Assembly: GCA_944380315.1 (NCBI GenBank)
Contig: CALWHG010000001.1
Span: forward strand, 101,980-165,979
DNA length: 64,000 bases
Direction of reading: 5' to 3'
Origin: an uncultured Lachnospiraceae bacterium
Lineage (GTDB): Bacteria > Bacillota > Clostridia > Lachnospirales > Lachnospiraceae
The notes below the pieces were generated by a model. The model saw only the letters and a program-made list of their open reading frames with translations, did not search any database and was not told the origin of the DNA. The position numbers and the translations under genes are program-made. Below, piece after piece: positions 30,201-39,955 of the stretch. Within the stretch, counting starts at the first letter, position 1. Each line of letters begins with the position of its first letter.

Positions 30201-31649
30201 ATGGCTGAAACCAAGGACAACAAGAAGCTGGTAGAAGAGATAACTCCCATGGAGGAGGACTTTGCCCAGTGGTACACAGATGTGGTAAAGAAGGCTGAGC
30301 TCTGCGATTACAGCTCGGTCAAGGGCTGCATGGTCATAGAGCCTGCAGGCTTTGCCATCTGGGAGAATATACAGAAGGAGCTGGACCGTCGCTTCAAGGA
30401 GACGGGTGTCGAGAACTGCTACATGCCCATATTCATACCCGAGAGCCTGCTCCAGAAGGAGAAGGACCATGTGGAGGGCTTTGCGCCTGAGGTGGCATGG
30501 GTGACTCACGGCGGCTCCGAGCAGCTTCAGGAGAGGCTCTGCGTAAGGCCTACATCGGAGACCCTGTTCTGTGATTATTATCAGAGGGTCATCCAGTCCT
30601 ACAGGGATCTGCCCAAGTGCTACAATCAGTGGTGCTCAGTGGTACGCTGGGAAAAGACCACGAGACCCTTCCTCCGCTCCAGGGAGTTCCTGTGGCAGGA
30701 AGGACATACGGCTCATGCCACTGCAGAAGAGGCTGAGGAGCGTACACGTCTGATGCTCAACGTATACGCGGACTTCTGTGAGGAGGTACTGGCCATACCC
30801 GTAGTGAGAGGCCAGAAGACCGAGAAGGAGAGATTTGCAGGCGCTGAGGCCACCTATACCATAGAGGCCCTCATGCATGACGGACAGGCCCTTCAGTCAG
30901 GCACCTCCCACAACTTCGGAGACGGCTTTGCCAGGGCCTTCGGCATACAGTACACTGATAAGGACAACAAGCTCCAGTACGTACACCAGACCTCATGGGG
31001 ACTGAGCACCCGCATCATCGGAGCCATCATCATGGTTCACGGCGATGACGACGGACTCAAGCTCCCTCCCAGGATCGCTCCCGTACAGGTCATGATATGC
31101 CCTATCATGCAGAAAAAGGAGGGTGTGCTCCAGAAGGCTGATGAGATCAGGGACGAGCTCATAAAGGCCGGCTTCAGGGTCAAGGTGGACGACAGGGACA
31201 AGAATCCTGGCTTCAAGTTTGCGGACTGCGAGATGAGGGGCATACCTTTGCGTATAGAGATAGGACCCAGGGATATAGAAAACGGCGAGGCCGTGCTGGT
31301 AAGGAGAGATACCAGGGAAAAGGAGACCGTATCCTTTGCAGACCTTTCCAGGAGAGTGGGAGAGCTGCTTGAGAGCATACAGAACGACATGTATGAGCAT
31401 GCAAAGGCACATCTCGATGCCCATACCTTCTCAGCCACCACCATGGATGAGATGGAGGAGATCCTGGACACCAAGAAGGGCTTCGTAAAGGCCATGTGGT
31501 GCGGCTGCCGTGAGTGTGAGGATGCCATCAAGGAAAAGACCGGCGCTACCTCACGCTGCATACCCTTCAAGCAGGAAAAGCTTTCCGATACCTGCATATA
31601 CTGCGGAAAGCCTGCCCAGAAGATGGTCTACTTCGGAAGGGCATATTGA
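30201..31649 (+). CDS. proS: Prolyl-tRNA synthetase, eukaryote/archaeal type
   Basis: ProS attaches proline to tRNA-Pro. The 482-residue protein is the short type without the large editing insertion of bacterial ProRS: class II motif 2 is [19 protein letters not shown], motif 3 [17 protein letters not shown], and the C-terminal zinc-binding domain carries CGCRECED and CIYCGKPAQ and ends in Tyr (FGRAY), all features of that type. This form is found in many clostridia. No T-box leader is visible in the 65 bp upstream. The stop overlaps the ATG of thiN (TGATG), so it is coupled to the genes downstream. Confidence 0.96.
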   Translation: MAETKDNKKLVEEITPMEEDFAQWYTDVVKKAELCDYSSVKGCMVIEPAGFAIWENIQKELDRRFKETGVENCYMPIFIPESLLQKEKDHVEGFAPEVAWVTHGGSEQLQERLCVRPTSETLFCDYYQRVIQSYRDLPKCYNQWCSVVRWEKTTRPFLRSREFLWQEGHTAHATAEEAEERTRLMLNVYADFCEEVLAIPVVRGQKTEKERFAGAEATYTIEALMHDGQALQSGTSHNFGDGFARAFGIQYTDKDNKLQYVHQTSWGLSTRIIGAIIMVHGDDDGLKLPPRIAPVQVMICPIMQKKEGVLQKADEIRDELIKAGFRVKVDDRDKNPGFKFADCEMRGIPLRIEIGPRDIENGEAVLVRRDTREKETVSFADLSRRVGELLESIQNDMYEHAKAHLDAHTFSATTMDEMEEILDTKKGFVKAMWCGCRECEDAIKEKTGATSRCIPFKQEKLSDTCIYCGKPAQKMVYFGRAY

Positions 31650-32335
31650 TGACCATAGACATAGGAGCATCCCTTGCCGGCAGCGAGCCTGTCTGTCACA
31701 TATTTGGGGCAGGCAGCTTCTATGGACTCGTAAGGAGGCCGGCAGAGGGTGACCTGATCATAGCTGCGGACGGGGGCATGAGAGCCCTTGAGCAGCTTTC
31801 CCTGAGGCCTGACATAGTGCTTGGGGATTTTGACTCGGGAGATGCAGACAGGGCCAAGGGCCTTGCAGAGGCATCAGGCGCGGAGCTCGTAAGGCTCAAT
31901 GTCATAAAGGATGTGAGCGATTCTGCCGCCGCCATGGAGCTCGGAAGGGAGAGAGGGTACCGTACCTTTTTCCTGTACGGCTGCACCGGAGGCAGGCTCG
32001 ACCATACCCTTGGCAACCTGCAGGATGTGGCTGCCCTCTCCATGGAGGGCATGAAGGCATTTTTATTTGATGATCATGCGGCAGTGACCGCTGTGACCGA
32101 CGGGGGCCTGTCCTTTCCTGAGTACATGAAGGGCTATCTGTCCGTGTTTTCCCATACGGACATATCACTTGGAGTCTGTGAGACCGGGCTCAAGTATGAG
32201 CTTAAGGATGCGGAGCTTAAGAGCTCCTTCCCCCTTGGGCTTTCAAATGAATTTATCGGAAGGAAGGCTGAGATATCCGTAAGGAAGGGCACACTGTTGG
32301 TTTATTTTCAGCTTGGAGAGGCATATGAAGGATAA
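31649..32335 (+). CDS. thiN: Thiamine pyrophosphokinase
   Basis: ThiN converts thiamine plus ATP to thiamine diphosphate. The protein shows LIIAADGGMRALEQL, DIVLGDFDSGD, the VIKDVSDSAAAMELG stretch with conserved acidic residues, and GCTGGRLDHTLGNLQ, all family signatures. The start is ATG 31649 overlapping the proS stop. It is 228 residues long, normal for the family. No thiamine riboswitch precedes it, which fits its place inside an operon with proS and cca. Confidence 0.93.
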   Translation: MTIDIGASLAGSEPVCHIFGAGSFYGLVRRPAEGDLIIAADGGMRALEQLSLRPDIVLGDFDSGDADRAKGLAEASGAELVRLNVIKDVSDSAAAMELGRERGYRTFFLYGCTGGRLDHTLGNLQDVAALSMEGMKAFLFDDHAAVTAVTDGGLSFPEYMKGYLSVFSHTDISLGVCETGLKYELKDAELKSSFPLGLSNEFIGRKAEISVRKGTLLVYFQLGEAYEG

Positions 32336-33617
32336 AGGCAGCATACATATAGAGCTGCCCGTGGATGTAAGGAAGATCATATCAAGGCTCAATGAGGCGG
32401 GATATGAGGCATTTGCCGTGGGAGGCTGTATAAGGGACAGCATACTCGGCAGAGAGCCGGAGGACTGGGACATCACCACCTCTGCCACGCCTCAGGAGAT
32501 AAAGAGGGTCTTTGAGCGGACTGTGGATACGGGTATAAAGCATGGTACCGTGACCGTGCTCATAAAGCATGGGCTTTCGGATGTGGACCCGGAAAAGTAT
32601 GAGCTCAGGCCCTATGAGGTGACTACCTACAGGATAGACGGAGAATATAAGGACGGAAGGCATCCGGAGAAGGTCAGCTTCACGCCGCTGCTTCGGGAGG
32701 ATCTGAGGCGCAGGGACTTCACCATCAATGCCATGGCCTACAATGACGATACTGGCCTGGTGGATGAATTCGAGGGCCTTCTGGATATGGAAAGGAAGCT
32801 GATACGCTGCGTGGGGGATCCGGATGAGAGATTTACCGAGGATGCCCTCCGCATACTGAGGGCGGCCAGGTTTTCCGCCCAGATAGGCTTTGAGACGGAA
32901 AAGGAGACCCGCGATGCCATAAGGCGTCATGCGGCAAACCTTTCAAAGGTCAGCAAGGAGAGGATACAGGCGGAGCTTGCGAAGCTCCTTTGCTCTGCTC
33001 ATCCGGAGAAGGTCCTGGAGCTTTCGGAGCTGGGGATGCAGGAGCAGATATGCGGCGGCTTCGGAGAGCTGGATCTGGGTGTATTTTCGGAGATAGCAGG
33101 AGATGAGGGCTTTTCGGAGATACCGGTAAAGGATCGTTATCGCAGGTATGCGGTGCTGCTCTCAGGCTGTGATGAAGAGAGCTGCAGGAACATACTCAGG
33201 GAGCTTCGGGTGGACAATGACACCCTGCATAGGGCCTGTCTGCTGGTAAAGAAGCTTTTCGTGCCTATAGAGAGCGATGCCTATGCCATCAAGCTTGCCA
33301 TGCAGGACATGGATCCGGAGCTGTTTTCGGAGCTTCTTGAGCTGAAGCGCAGGTTTTCAGGCACTGAAAGGTACAGACGAAGCTGCGAGGGTGAGGATGT
33401 GGCTGCGCTTGGAGACATTTTCCGGTATATCATGAGGAGGGAGGATCCCATATATCAGAAAGACCTGATAGTGAAGGGCTCCGACCTCATAAAAGCGGGC
33501 ATGGAGCCGGGTGAAAGGTTAGGGAGCATGCTAAGGGACATGCATGATGAGGTGCTGAGGCACCCGGAGCATAACTCCATATTGTTCCTTTTCAATAAAT
33601 ATTTTTACGGAGGATGA
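32325..33617 (+). CDS. cca: CCA-adding tRNA nucleotidyltransferase
   Basis: The enzyme builds or repairs the 3' CCA of tRNAs, which is needed here because none of the tRNA genes in the window encode CCA. The class II nucleotidyltransferase head has AFAVGGCIRDSILGREPEDWDI with its carboxylate pair, then RRDFTINAMAYN and EDALRILRAARFSAQIGFE. The remaining C-terminal half is helical without an HD metal motif seen. Start ATG 32325 overlaps thiN by 11 nt behind GGAGAGG; the TTG at 32313 is less likely. Confidence 0.93.
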   Translation: MKDKGSIHIELPVDVRKIISRLNEAGYEAFAVGGCIRDSILGREPEDWDITTSATPQEIKRVFERTVDTGIKHGTVTVLIKHGLSDVDPEKYELRPYEVTTYRIDGEYKDGRHPEKVSFTPLLREDLRRRDFTINAMAYNDDTGLVDEFEGLLDMERKLIRCVGDPDERFTEDALRILRAARFSAQIGFETEKETRDAIRRHAANLSKVSKERIQAELAKLLCSAHPEKVLELSELGMQEQICGGFGELDLGVFSEIAGDEGFSEIPVKDRYRRYAVLLSGCDEESCRNILRELRVDNDTLHRACLLVKKLFVPIESDAYAIKLAMQDMDPELFSELLELKRRFSGTERYRRSCEGEDVAALGDIFRYIMRREDPIYQKDLIVKGSDLIKAGMEPGERLGSMLRDMHDEVLRHPEHNSILFLFNKYFYGG

Positions 33618-33623
33618 AGTATT

Positions 33624-33992
33624 ATGAAGATGATCCAGACGGACAAGGCACCAGCTGCTATCGGGCCCTACAGTCAGGGCTATGAGGCAGGGGGATTTGT
33701 ATTTACCTCAGGACAGATAGGAGTGGATCCCGTGACGGGAGAGGCTCCGGAGGGTATAGAGGCTCAGGCAGAGCTGTCCTGCAGCAATGTGGCTGCAGTG
33801 CTTGAGGCAGGCGGAACCGACCTTACCAGGGTCATAAAGACTACCTGCTTCATAGCGGACATGGGAGATTTTGCGGCATTCAATAAGGTATATGAAAAGT
33901 ATTTCACGGGCAAGCCTGCACGCAGCTGCGTAGCTGTAAAGACACTTCCTAAGGGGCTGCTCTGTGAGATAGAGGCGGTAGCAGAGAAGTAA
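33624..33992 (+). CDS. ridA: RidA-family enamine/imine deaminase
   Basis: RidA proteins hydrolyse reactive enamine and imine intermediates made by PLP enzymes. The 122-residue protein matches end to end: IQTDKAPAAIGPYSQG, VFTSGQIGVDP, KTTCFIADMGDFAAFN and PARSCVAVKTLPKG, with the substrate-binding Arg in ARSCV. It follows cca by 6 nt with its own GGAGG ribosome binding site, so it is probably part of the proS-thiN-cca transcript. Confidence 0.94.
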   Translation: MKMIQTDKAPAAIGPYSQGYEAGGFVFTSGQIGVDPVTGEAPEGIEAQAELSCSNVAAVLEAGGTDLTRVIKTTCFIADMGDFAAFNKVYEKYFTGKPARSCVAVKTLPKGLLCEIEAVAEK

Positions 33993-34022
33993 ATCAACAT
34001 ATATGAGCATTGGGGGTCTTTT

Positions 34023-35765
34023 ATGAGAGATTACAGAGCGATCTACGAAAAATGGCTGAGCGATCCTTATTTTGATGAGGAGACCAAGGCTGAGTTAAGA
34101 GCCATAGCCGACAACGATGATGAGATAAAGGAAAGGTTCTATATGGACCTGGAATTCGGCACTGCCGGGCTCCGCGGTATCATAGGAGCGGGCACCAACC
34201 GCATGAACAAGTATGTCATCAGACGTGCCACTCAGGGTCTGGCCAACTACATCATAAAGCAGGGAGGCAAGGACAAGGGCGTGGCCATAGCCTATGATTC
34301 ACGTCATATGTCTCAGGAGTTTTCCGACGAGGCTGCCAGGACCCTGGCGGCAAATGGCATAAAGGCCTATCGCTTCGATTCGCTCCGCCCCACGCCCGAG
34401 CTTTCCTTTGCTGTCAGGGAGCTCCACTGCATAGCGGGCATAAACATCACGGCCAGTCACAATCCCTCCAGCTACAATGGCTACAAGGTATACTGGGAGG
34501 ACGGTGCTCAGTTCACGCCTCCCCATGACAAGGGAGTGACTGAGGAGGTCCTTGGCATAGAGGACTTCTCCCAGTGCAGGACCATGTCAAAGGAGGATGC
34601 AGAGGCAGCAGGGCTCTATGTGACCATAGGCAAGGATATAGACGACAGATACATCGCAAATGTAGAGGCTGCCATAGTAAACAAGGATGTCATAAGGGAG
34701 ATGCAGGACAGCATCCGCATAGTATATACGCCTCTCCATGGCACCGGACACATACCTGTCATGAGGGTGCTTGGAGACCTTGGCTTTACCCATGTCTATG
34801 AGGTGCCTGAGCAGGCTGAGCCTGACGGAGATTTCCCTACCGTAGCTTATCCCAATCCTGAGGCTAAGGAAGCATTTGCCCTGGGACTTGAGCTTGCCAA
34901 AAAGGTGGACGCGGAGCTGGTGCTGGCTACTGACCCCGACGCGGACAGGCTTGGAGTATACGTAAAGGACAGCCGAAGCGGAGAATATATAGCACTGACC
35001 GGAAACATGTCCGGAGCGCTGCTCTGTGAGTATGTGCTCAGCCAGAAGAAGGCAGCGGGACAGATACCTGAGGACGGACAGGTGGTAAAATCCATAGTCA
35101 CCACCAATCTGCTGGATGCAGTGGCTGCAAATTATGGCTGCAGCCTTGTGGAGGTGCTTACGGGCTTCAAGTGGATAGGCAGGGTCATCCTGAAGAACGA
35201 GGAGACCGGCAGGGGCACCTACATGTTCGGCATGGAGGAGAGCTATGGCTGTCTTATAGGCACCTATGCCAGGGATAAGGATGCGGTATCGGCTGTGTCC
35301 TCTCTCTGTGAGGCGGCTGCCTACTATAAGAAGCAGGGCATGACCCTCTGGGATGTCATGCTCTCCATGTACGAGAGATATGGCTATTACAGAGAGTACA
35401 CCAAGTCTCTGGAGCTTGCAGGCATAGAAGGCCTCAAAAAGATAGCCTCCATACTTGATTCCTTCCGTAAGGAAGAGCCGAAGGAGTTCGGCCCTTATAA
35501 GGTGGAGAGGATCAGGGACTATAAGGAGGACTTCATAAAGGATCTCAGGACCGGAGAGACAGTCCCCACAGGACTTCCTGCATCAAACGTGCTCTATTAT
35601 GAGCTCAACGACAACGCCTGGGTATGCGTAAGGCCTTCAGGTACAGAGCCCAAGCTCAAGTTCTACTGCGGAGTCAAGGGCAGGGATCTGGAGGATGCAA
35701 ACAGGCTCGTGGATGAGCTTGACAAGGATCTCACCAGGAAGATCAATGACATCCTGGGCGCATAA
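34023..35765 (+). CDS. pgcA: Phosphoglucomutase / phosphomannomutase
   Basis: The enzyme interconverts hexose 1- and 6-phosphates and so links glycolysis to UDP-glucose and surface polysaccharide synthesis. The 580-residue length fits the large PgcA type. The phosphoserine loop is TASHNPSSYNGYKVYW, the metal loop ATDPDADRLG, the sugar-binding loop GMEESYGC, and the phosphate loop RPSGTEPKLKFY. It lies 30 nt after ridA. Confidence 0.95.
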   Translation: MRDYRAIYEKWLSDPYFDEETKAELRAIADNDDEIKERFYMDLEFGTAGLRGIIGAGTNRMNKYVIRRATQGLANYIIKQGGKDKGVAIAYDSRHMSQEFSDEAARTLAANGIKAYRFDSLRPTPELSFAVRELHCIAGINITASHNPSSYNGYKVYWEDGAQFTPPHDKGVTEEVLGIEDFSQCRTMSKEDAEAAGLYVTIGKDIDDRYIANVEAAIVNKDVIREMQDSIRIVYTPLHGTGHIPVMRVLGDLGFTHVYEVPEQAEPDGDFPTVAYPNPEAKEAFALGLELAKKVDAELVLATDPDADRLGVYVKDSRSGEYIALTGNMSGALLCEYVLSQKKAAGQIPEDGQVVKSIVTTNLLDAVAANYGCSLVEVLTGFKWIGRVILKNEETGRGTYMFGMEESYGCLIGTYARDKDAVSAVSSLCEAAAYYKKQGMTLWDVMLSMYERYGYYREYTKSLELAGIEGLKKIASILDSFRKEEPKEFGPYKVERIRDYKEDFIKDLRTGETVPTGLPASNVLYYELNDNAWVCVRPSGTEPKLKFYCGVKGRDLEDANRLVDELDKDLTRKINDILGA

Positions 35766-35767
35766 AG

Positions 35768-36658
35768 ATGAAAGAATATGATTTTACCCAATGGCTGCTA
35801 CTGTTTTACATGTTCAGCTTCTTCGGGTGGATATTTGAATCCAGCTACGTATCCATAATAAATAAAAAGCTGGTCAACAGGGGCTTTCTCATAGGCCCCT
35901 GGATACCCATATACGGCTTTGGCGGAGTGCTGATGCTGTTTGTGGCCCTGCCCTTCTATTTTGATCCCGTGCTGGTATTTATCGTGGGCCTTGTGGCTGC
36001 CAGCACCCTGGAATATTTTACCGGGGTCATCATGGAAAGGATATTTGCGGTCAAATACTGGGACTATACTGGCAAGCCCTTTGCCAGCAAAAACGGATAT
36101 ATATGTCTGGAGAGCTCTCTGTGCTGGGGAGTATTTACACTGATACTCACCTATGTGGGAGACAGGTGGATCGAGGGCTTCATATATACGCCCTCAAAGG
36201 CCATGTTCCTGGTACTGGATTCTGTGCTTACACTGGTCTTTCTTTCGGATGTATATGTATCGGCCAAGACCGCTCTCCATATCAAGGATATGGCTCAGCT
36301 CGTCTCCAAGGCAAATGCTGAGATGAATGAGATCATGAGCAGGATGCCTGAAAATGTCACCGCCCTCAGGGATGCCTTCGATGCGGCCCGGGAGGACGGA
36401 CATATCACCAGGGAGGAATGGAACGATCTGGTGGGCAAGGCGCTGTCAGTCCTTTCCGAGGACCTTAGCGAGAAGCGTGCCCAGGCCATAAAGCACTTTG
36501 AATCAGTGCTTGCAAAGAGGCAGACCAAGCTTAAGGATCTGGATGCTCTTACGAAGCGTATGCTTGCATCAAATCCCAGCGCCAGCTCCAGGCTGGAGGG
36601 CTTTGACATGATCAGGCGCAGAGTAGAGGACGAGCTTAAAAGGAAGGATCAGAAGTGA
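35768..36658 (+). CDS. CmpB-family (PF06541, putative ABC-transporter type IV) membrane protein
   Basis: The N-terminal 160 residues form about five membrane helices with family phrases: FSFFGWIFESSYVSI, RGFLIGPWIPIYGFGG, AASTLEYFTGVIMERIF and WDYTGKPF. The family name implies a transporter but no function is established. The C-terminal 120 residues are cytoplasmic and helical with many Glu, Lys and Arg. It starts 2 nt after the pgcA stop, so it is co-transcribed, and a terminator follows. Confidence 0.85.
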   Translation: MKEYDFTQWLLLFYMFSFFGWIFESSYVSIINKKLVNRGFLIGPWIPIYGFGGVLMLFVALPFYFDPVLVFIVGLVAASTLEYFTGVIMERIFAVKYWDYTGKPFASKNGYICLESSLCWGVFTLILTYVGDRWIEGFIYTPSKAMFLVLDSVLTLVFLSDVYVSAKTALHIKDMAQLVSKANAEMNEIMSRMPENVTALRDAFDAAREDGHITREEWNDLVGKALSVLSEDLSEKRAQAIKHFESVLAKRQTKLKDLDALTKRMLASNPSASSRLEGFDMIRRRVEDELKRKDQK

Positions 36659-36693
36659 TCCGGTACATCGACAATGAGATATGAACATGAAAA

Positions 36694-36727
36694 GGCCCGT
36701 GAGCTGCATCACGGGCCATTCATTTTG
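36694..36727 (+). terminator. Intrinsic terminator after the CmpB-family gene
   Basis: GGCCCGTGA and TCACGGGCC pair around a 6-nt loop, followed by ATTCATTTT. It closes the proS-to-CmpB transcription unit. Confidence 0.8.
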
Positions 36728-36734
36728 TAGGGGG

Positions 36735-36762
36735 CCGGGCAGTCGGCAGTTCCGCTGCCCGG
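36735..36762. repeat. Second hairpin between convergent operons
   Basis: CCGGGCAG and CTGCCCGG are separated by 12 nt. It has no T run on either side. The A+T-rich stretch from here to 36937 holds nothing else recognisable. Confidence 0.5.
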
Positions 36763-36937
36763 AATGAGTATGAAAAAGCTTTTTGAGTTATCTCTCTGAT
36801 AACTGTCTTTATATTATCGGGAAAATGTGACTTCGATATGTACGTTCTGCTAAAAATAGATAAAATTTATAAACAAAGCATTAACTGGATATGAGAAAAA
36901 TATAAGTTTTCCTTACTATGTATCACGGCCCGCACTA

Positions 36938-37702
36938 TTATGTATCACGGCCTGCGCAGATGCAGAGCCCATAGACCTTTCCTACGCCTGCACGCAGGAG
37001 CTCTTCGGTGCAGGCCTCAAGGGTGCTGCCGGTGGTATAGATGTCATCTACCAGCACCAGAGAGCGGACATCCCTGCAGGCAGAGCTGTCTGCCAGGAAG
37101 GCTCCCTGCAGGTTAAGTATGCGGCCCTCATAGCCAAGTCCCTTCTGGGCTTTGGTCTCCAGGGACCTTATGAGCAGGTCCTCCCGGAAGGGTATGCCGG
37201 TATGACGGGCTATGTCACGGGCAAACAGGGCTGCCTGGTTGTAGCCTCGCTTACGGAGCCTGTTTTTATGTACGGGTACGGGTATGATGCAGTCGGGAGA
37301 TATCCATGACAGCTCGCTTCTGAATCTGCGGGCGGCAAGAAGTGAAAAAAGATCGGCGGAGCTTCGCTTGCTCCGGTATTTGATATCGCTCATGATATCA
37401 CGCTCAAGGGGGCCGTAGCTCAACAGCGCAAAGCTCCTTTCAAACATACGGATATGTCTGCTGCAGTCCGAGCATAGGCCGGATCCTTTGTTTGCCTCCG
37501 ACAGTGCCCTGCCGCATTTTCGGCAGGTAGGGCCCTGTATGAAGGAGAGCTCCCTCAGGCAGCAGCGGCAGGCCAGGGCCCCTATGGTATCCGGAGGCTC
37601 TCCAAAGGGTATGACATCGTCACATATGGGACAGCGCCTTGGGAAAAATACTTCCTCAAAGCTCCTCCCAAGATATCGGATCTTCCGGAAGTCCTTCTTC
37701 AT
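36938..37702 (-). CDS. comF: ComF-family phosphoribosyltransferase-like protein
   Basis: ComF proteins take part in DNA uptake and ssDNA handling in competent bacteria, and are conserved in many others. The zinc-finger-like N-terminus has CPICDD, CRCCLREL, CRKCGRAL and CSDCSRH. The phosphoribosyltransferase motif is SLVLVDDIYTTGSTLEAC near the C-terminus, and QKGLGYEGRILNLQGAF lies before it. The frame extends to 37798, but it overlaps the end of recD2; ATG 37702 gives a normal N-terminus of about 20 residues before the first Cys. It is last in a reverse-strand mreB-recD2-comF group. Confidence 0.88.
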   Translation of the reverse strand: MKKDFRKIRYLGRSFEEVFFPRRCPICDDVIPFGEPPDTIGALACRCCLRELSFIQGPTCRKCGRALSEANKGSGLCSDCSRHIRMFERSFALLSYGPLERDIMSDIKYRSKRSSADLFSLLAARRFRSELSWISPDCIIPVPVHKNRLRKRGYNQAALFARDIARHTGIPFREDLLIRSLETKAQKGLGYEGRILNLQGAFLADSSACRDVRSLVLVDDIYTTGSTLEACTEELLRAGVGKVYGLCICAGRDT

Positions 37703-39947
37703 AAGCTGTGGGTCCAGTCTTTTCATATACCTCCATGATGCGGTCTCTGAGACCGCTGTAGCGCTTACTTTCATTTTCATTGTGCTCCATCTCCTCAAAG
37801 ATCCTGGGGAGACCTACCATGCAGACGCAGCTGCGGGCCCTTGTGACTGCGGTATAGAGCAGGTTGCGGTTCATGAGGGGATGGGGGCCGGGATACATGG
37901 GCATGATGACCGCCGGATACTCACTGCCCTGGGACTTGTGCACGGTGACCGCATATGCCAGCTCCAGCTCTGACAGATGCTTCCTGTCATATTCTGCATA
38001 TCTGTCCTCGTCAAAGACCACGGTGACGAGCTCAGATGCCCTGTCTATGTCGTAGATGACACCTATGTCCCCGTTAAACACTCCGGCACCGGTCTCAAAG
38101 CCTATAAATGCCGCGTCTCTCCTGGTCCAGGCCAGATCATAATCATTTTTGATCTGCATGACCTTGTCGCCGACTCTGAAGGTCATGCCATCATTTTCAA
38201 ACTCTGTCTTTGCAGGAGAAGGCGGGTTGAGGAAGAGCTGCAGCTCCCGGTTAAGGCTCTCTACTCCGAGGGCTCCCTTCCTGGTGGGGGTGAGCACCTG
38301 GAGCTCCGCAGTGGAGGCCTTCACATAGTCGGGAAGCTTCCTGGTCAGCAGCACCTTGATGGTGTCGATTATGTCCTGAGGACGCTGGTTCTTTATGAAC
38401 AGGAAGTCCCTGCTCTTCTTTGAAAGGTCCACTGGCTCGCCCCGGTTTATGCGGTGGGCGTTGAGCACTATGTCAGACATGGCAGCCTGGCGGAATATAT
38501 GGGTCAGGCGCACGGTGGTGAAGCAGCCTGAGTCTATGAGGTCGTGGAGTACGTTGCCTGCACCCACGCTGGGAAGCTGGTTGGAGTCTCCCACCAGTAT
38601 GAGCCTCGTGCCGGGAGTGATGGCCTTGAGCAGAGCCTCCATAAGGAAGATGTCGGTCATGGACATCTCATCCACTATGACCACGTCATCGTCCAGGGGA
38701 TCCTGTTCGTTTTTCAGGAAGCGGGGCCGGGATGAGCCTGTGGAGGCACCCTCCTTTTCCGGGCCTCCCGTATACTCCAGCAGCCTGTGTATGGTCTTGG
38801 CCTCCCAGCCGGTGGCCTCGGACATGCGCTTTGCGGCCCTGCCGGTGGGGGCACAGAGAGCTATGCTCATGCCGTCCATGTCAAAATATCTTATGATGGT
38901 ATTGATGGTGGTAGTCTTGCCTGTGCCAGGGCCTCCGGTGATGATGACTACACCGTTTTCCACGGTGGCCCTGACAGCCTCCTTCTGCTTATCGTCAAGC
39001 TCTATGTGCTCCTGCTTCTGTATGTCCTTGAGCCTTCGGTCCAGCATGGGACCGTCAGACTCCCCTCTGATGTTGAAGCTCTTCAGCATGAGTGCCGTGT
39101 TGCGCTCCATGCGGTAGTATTCTGAAAGATAGATCTCGTCGTGGTCCCTGCCGCTGACGACTATACGGTCCTGGATCTGTAGGTCCAGCAGGCAGGGGTC
39201 CAGGTCTCCGGGATCTGCGGCAAGCAGCTCTGAGGAGAGCTGCAGCAGCTCCTTCCTGGGAAGGTAGGTATGTCCCTGGGCCAGGGCCTGTCTGAGCACG
39301 TACTGTATGGCACATTTTATGCGGAAGGGGCTGTCACTTGGTATGCCTGCCGTACGGGCTATGCTGTCTGACAGGCGGAAGCCGATGCCCTCTATGTCCT
39401 CTGCAAGTCTGTAGGGATTTTCCTTTATGATGCCGTAAAGCGCAGGGCCGTATCGCTCATATATGCGGCTGGCCAGATTTGCTCCTATGCCATAGGACTG
39501 CATGAAGATGACGGCATCCCTGAGATTTTTTTTGCCTGAGGCCTGCTCGTAGATGGAGCGGGCCATGCGTTCGCTTATGCCCTTGACCTCTGAGAGGCGC
39601 TCTGGCTCCTCCTCCATGATGCGGAAGGTATCATCCCCGAAGGCTGCGACTATGCGCTTTGCAAGGGCCTCACCTATGCCCTTTATGGAGCCTGCGGCAA
39701 GATATCTTTCTATGGCATCTGCTGTTTCGGGAACTGAGAGATGGAAGCTTTCGACTGAGAACTGGGGCCCGTAGAGCGGGTGTATGGTGTACTCTCCCTC
39801 TGCCTCTATGGTATCGCCCTGACTTATATATGGAAAATATCCGACGGCGGTAAAGGTCTCACCGCCCTCGGATACGGACAGAACTGCATAATGATTGTCG
39901 CTGTTCTGATATATGACGGATTCTATGTATGCCTTTATGCGGCTCAT
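37656..39947 (-). CDS. recD2: RecD2-type ATP-dependent DNA helicase
   Basis: RecD2 is a 5'-3' SF1B helicase involved in DNA repair outside RecBCD. The 763-residue protein has an N-terminal OB-like region, helix-hairpin-helix motifs (LAAGSIKGIGEALAKRIV, VKGISERMARSIYE), Walker A IITGGPGTGKTTTIN near residue 345, Walker B VVIVDEMSM, and the late VTVHKSQGSEYP and YTAVTRARS motifs. It starts 8 bp after the mreB stop and overlaps comF, so the three genes look co-transcribed. Confidence 0.95.
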   Translation of the reverse strand: MSRIKAYIESVIYQNSDNHYAVLSVSEGGETFTAVGYFPYISQGDTIEAEGEYTIHPLYGPQFSVESFHLSVPETADAIERYLAAGSIKGIGEALAKRIVAAFGDDTFRIMEEEPERLSEVKGISERMARSIYEQASGKKNLRDAVIFMQSYGIGANLASRIYERYGPALYGIIKENPYRLAEDIEGIGFRLSDSIARTAGIPSDSPFRIKCAIQYVLRQALAQGHTYLPRKELLQLSSELLAADPGDLDPCLLDLQIQDRIVVSGRDHDEIYLSEYYRMERNTALMLKSFNIRGESDGPMLDRRLKDIQKQEHIELDDKQKEAVRATVENGVVIITGGPGTGKTTTINTIIRYFDMDGMSIALCAPTGRAAKRMSEATGWEAKTIHRLLEYTGGPEKEGASTGSSRPRFLKNEQDPLDDDVVIVDEMSMTDIFLMEALLKAITPGTRLILVGDSNQLPSVGAGNVLHDLIDSGCFTTVRLTHIFRQAAMSDIVLNAHRINRGEPVDLSKKSRDFLFIKNQRPQDIIDTIKVLLTRKLPDYVKASTAELQVLTPTRKGALGVESLNRELQLFLNPPSPAKTEFENDGMTFRVGDKVMQIKNDYDLAWTRRDAAFIGFETGAGVFNGDIGVIYDIDRASELVTVVFDEDRYAEYDRKHLSELELAYAVTVHKSQGSEYPAVIMPMYPGPHPLMNRNLLYTAVTRARSCVCMVGLPRIFEEMEHNENESKRYSGLRDRIMEVYEKTGPTAYEEGLPEDPISWEEL

Positions 39948-39955
39948 GCCTGTGA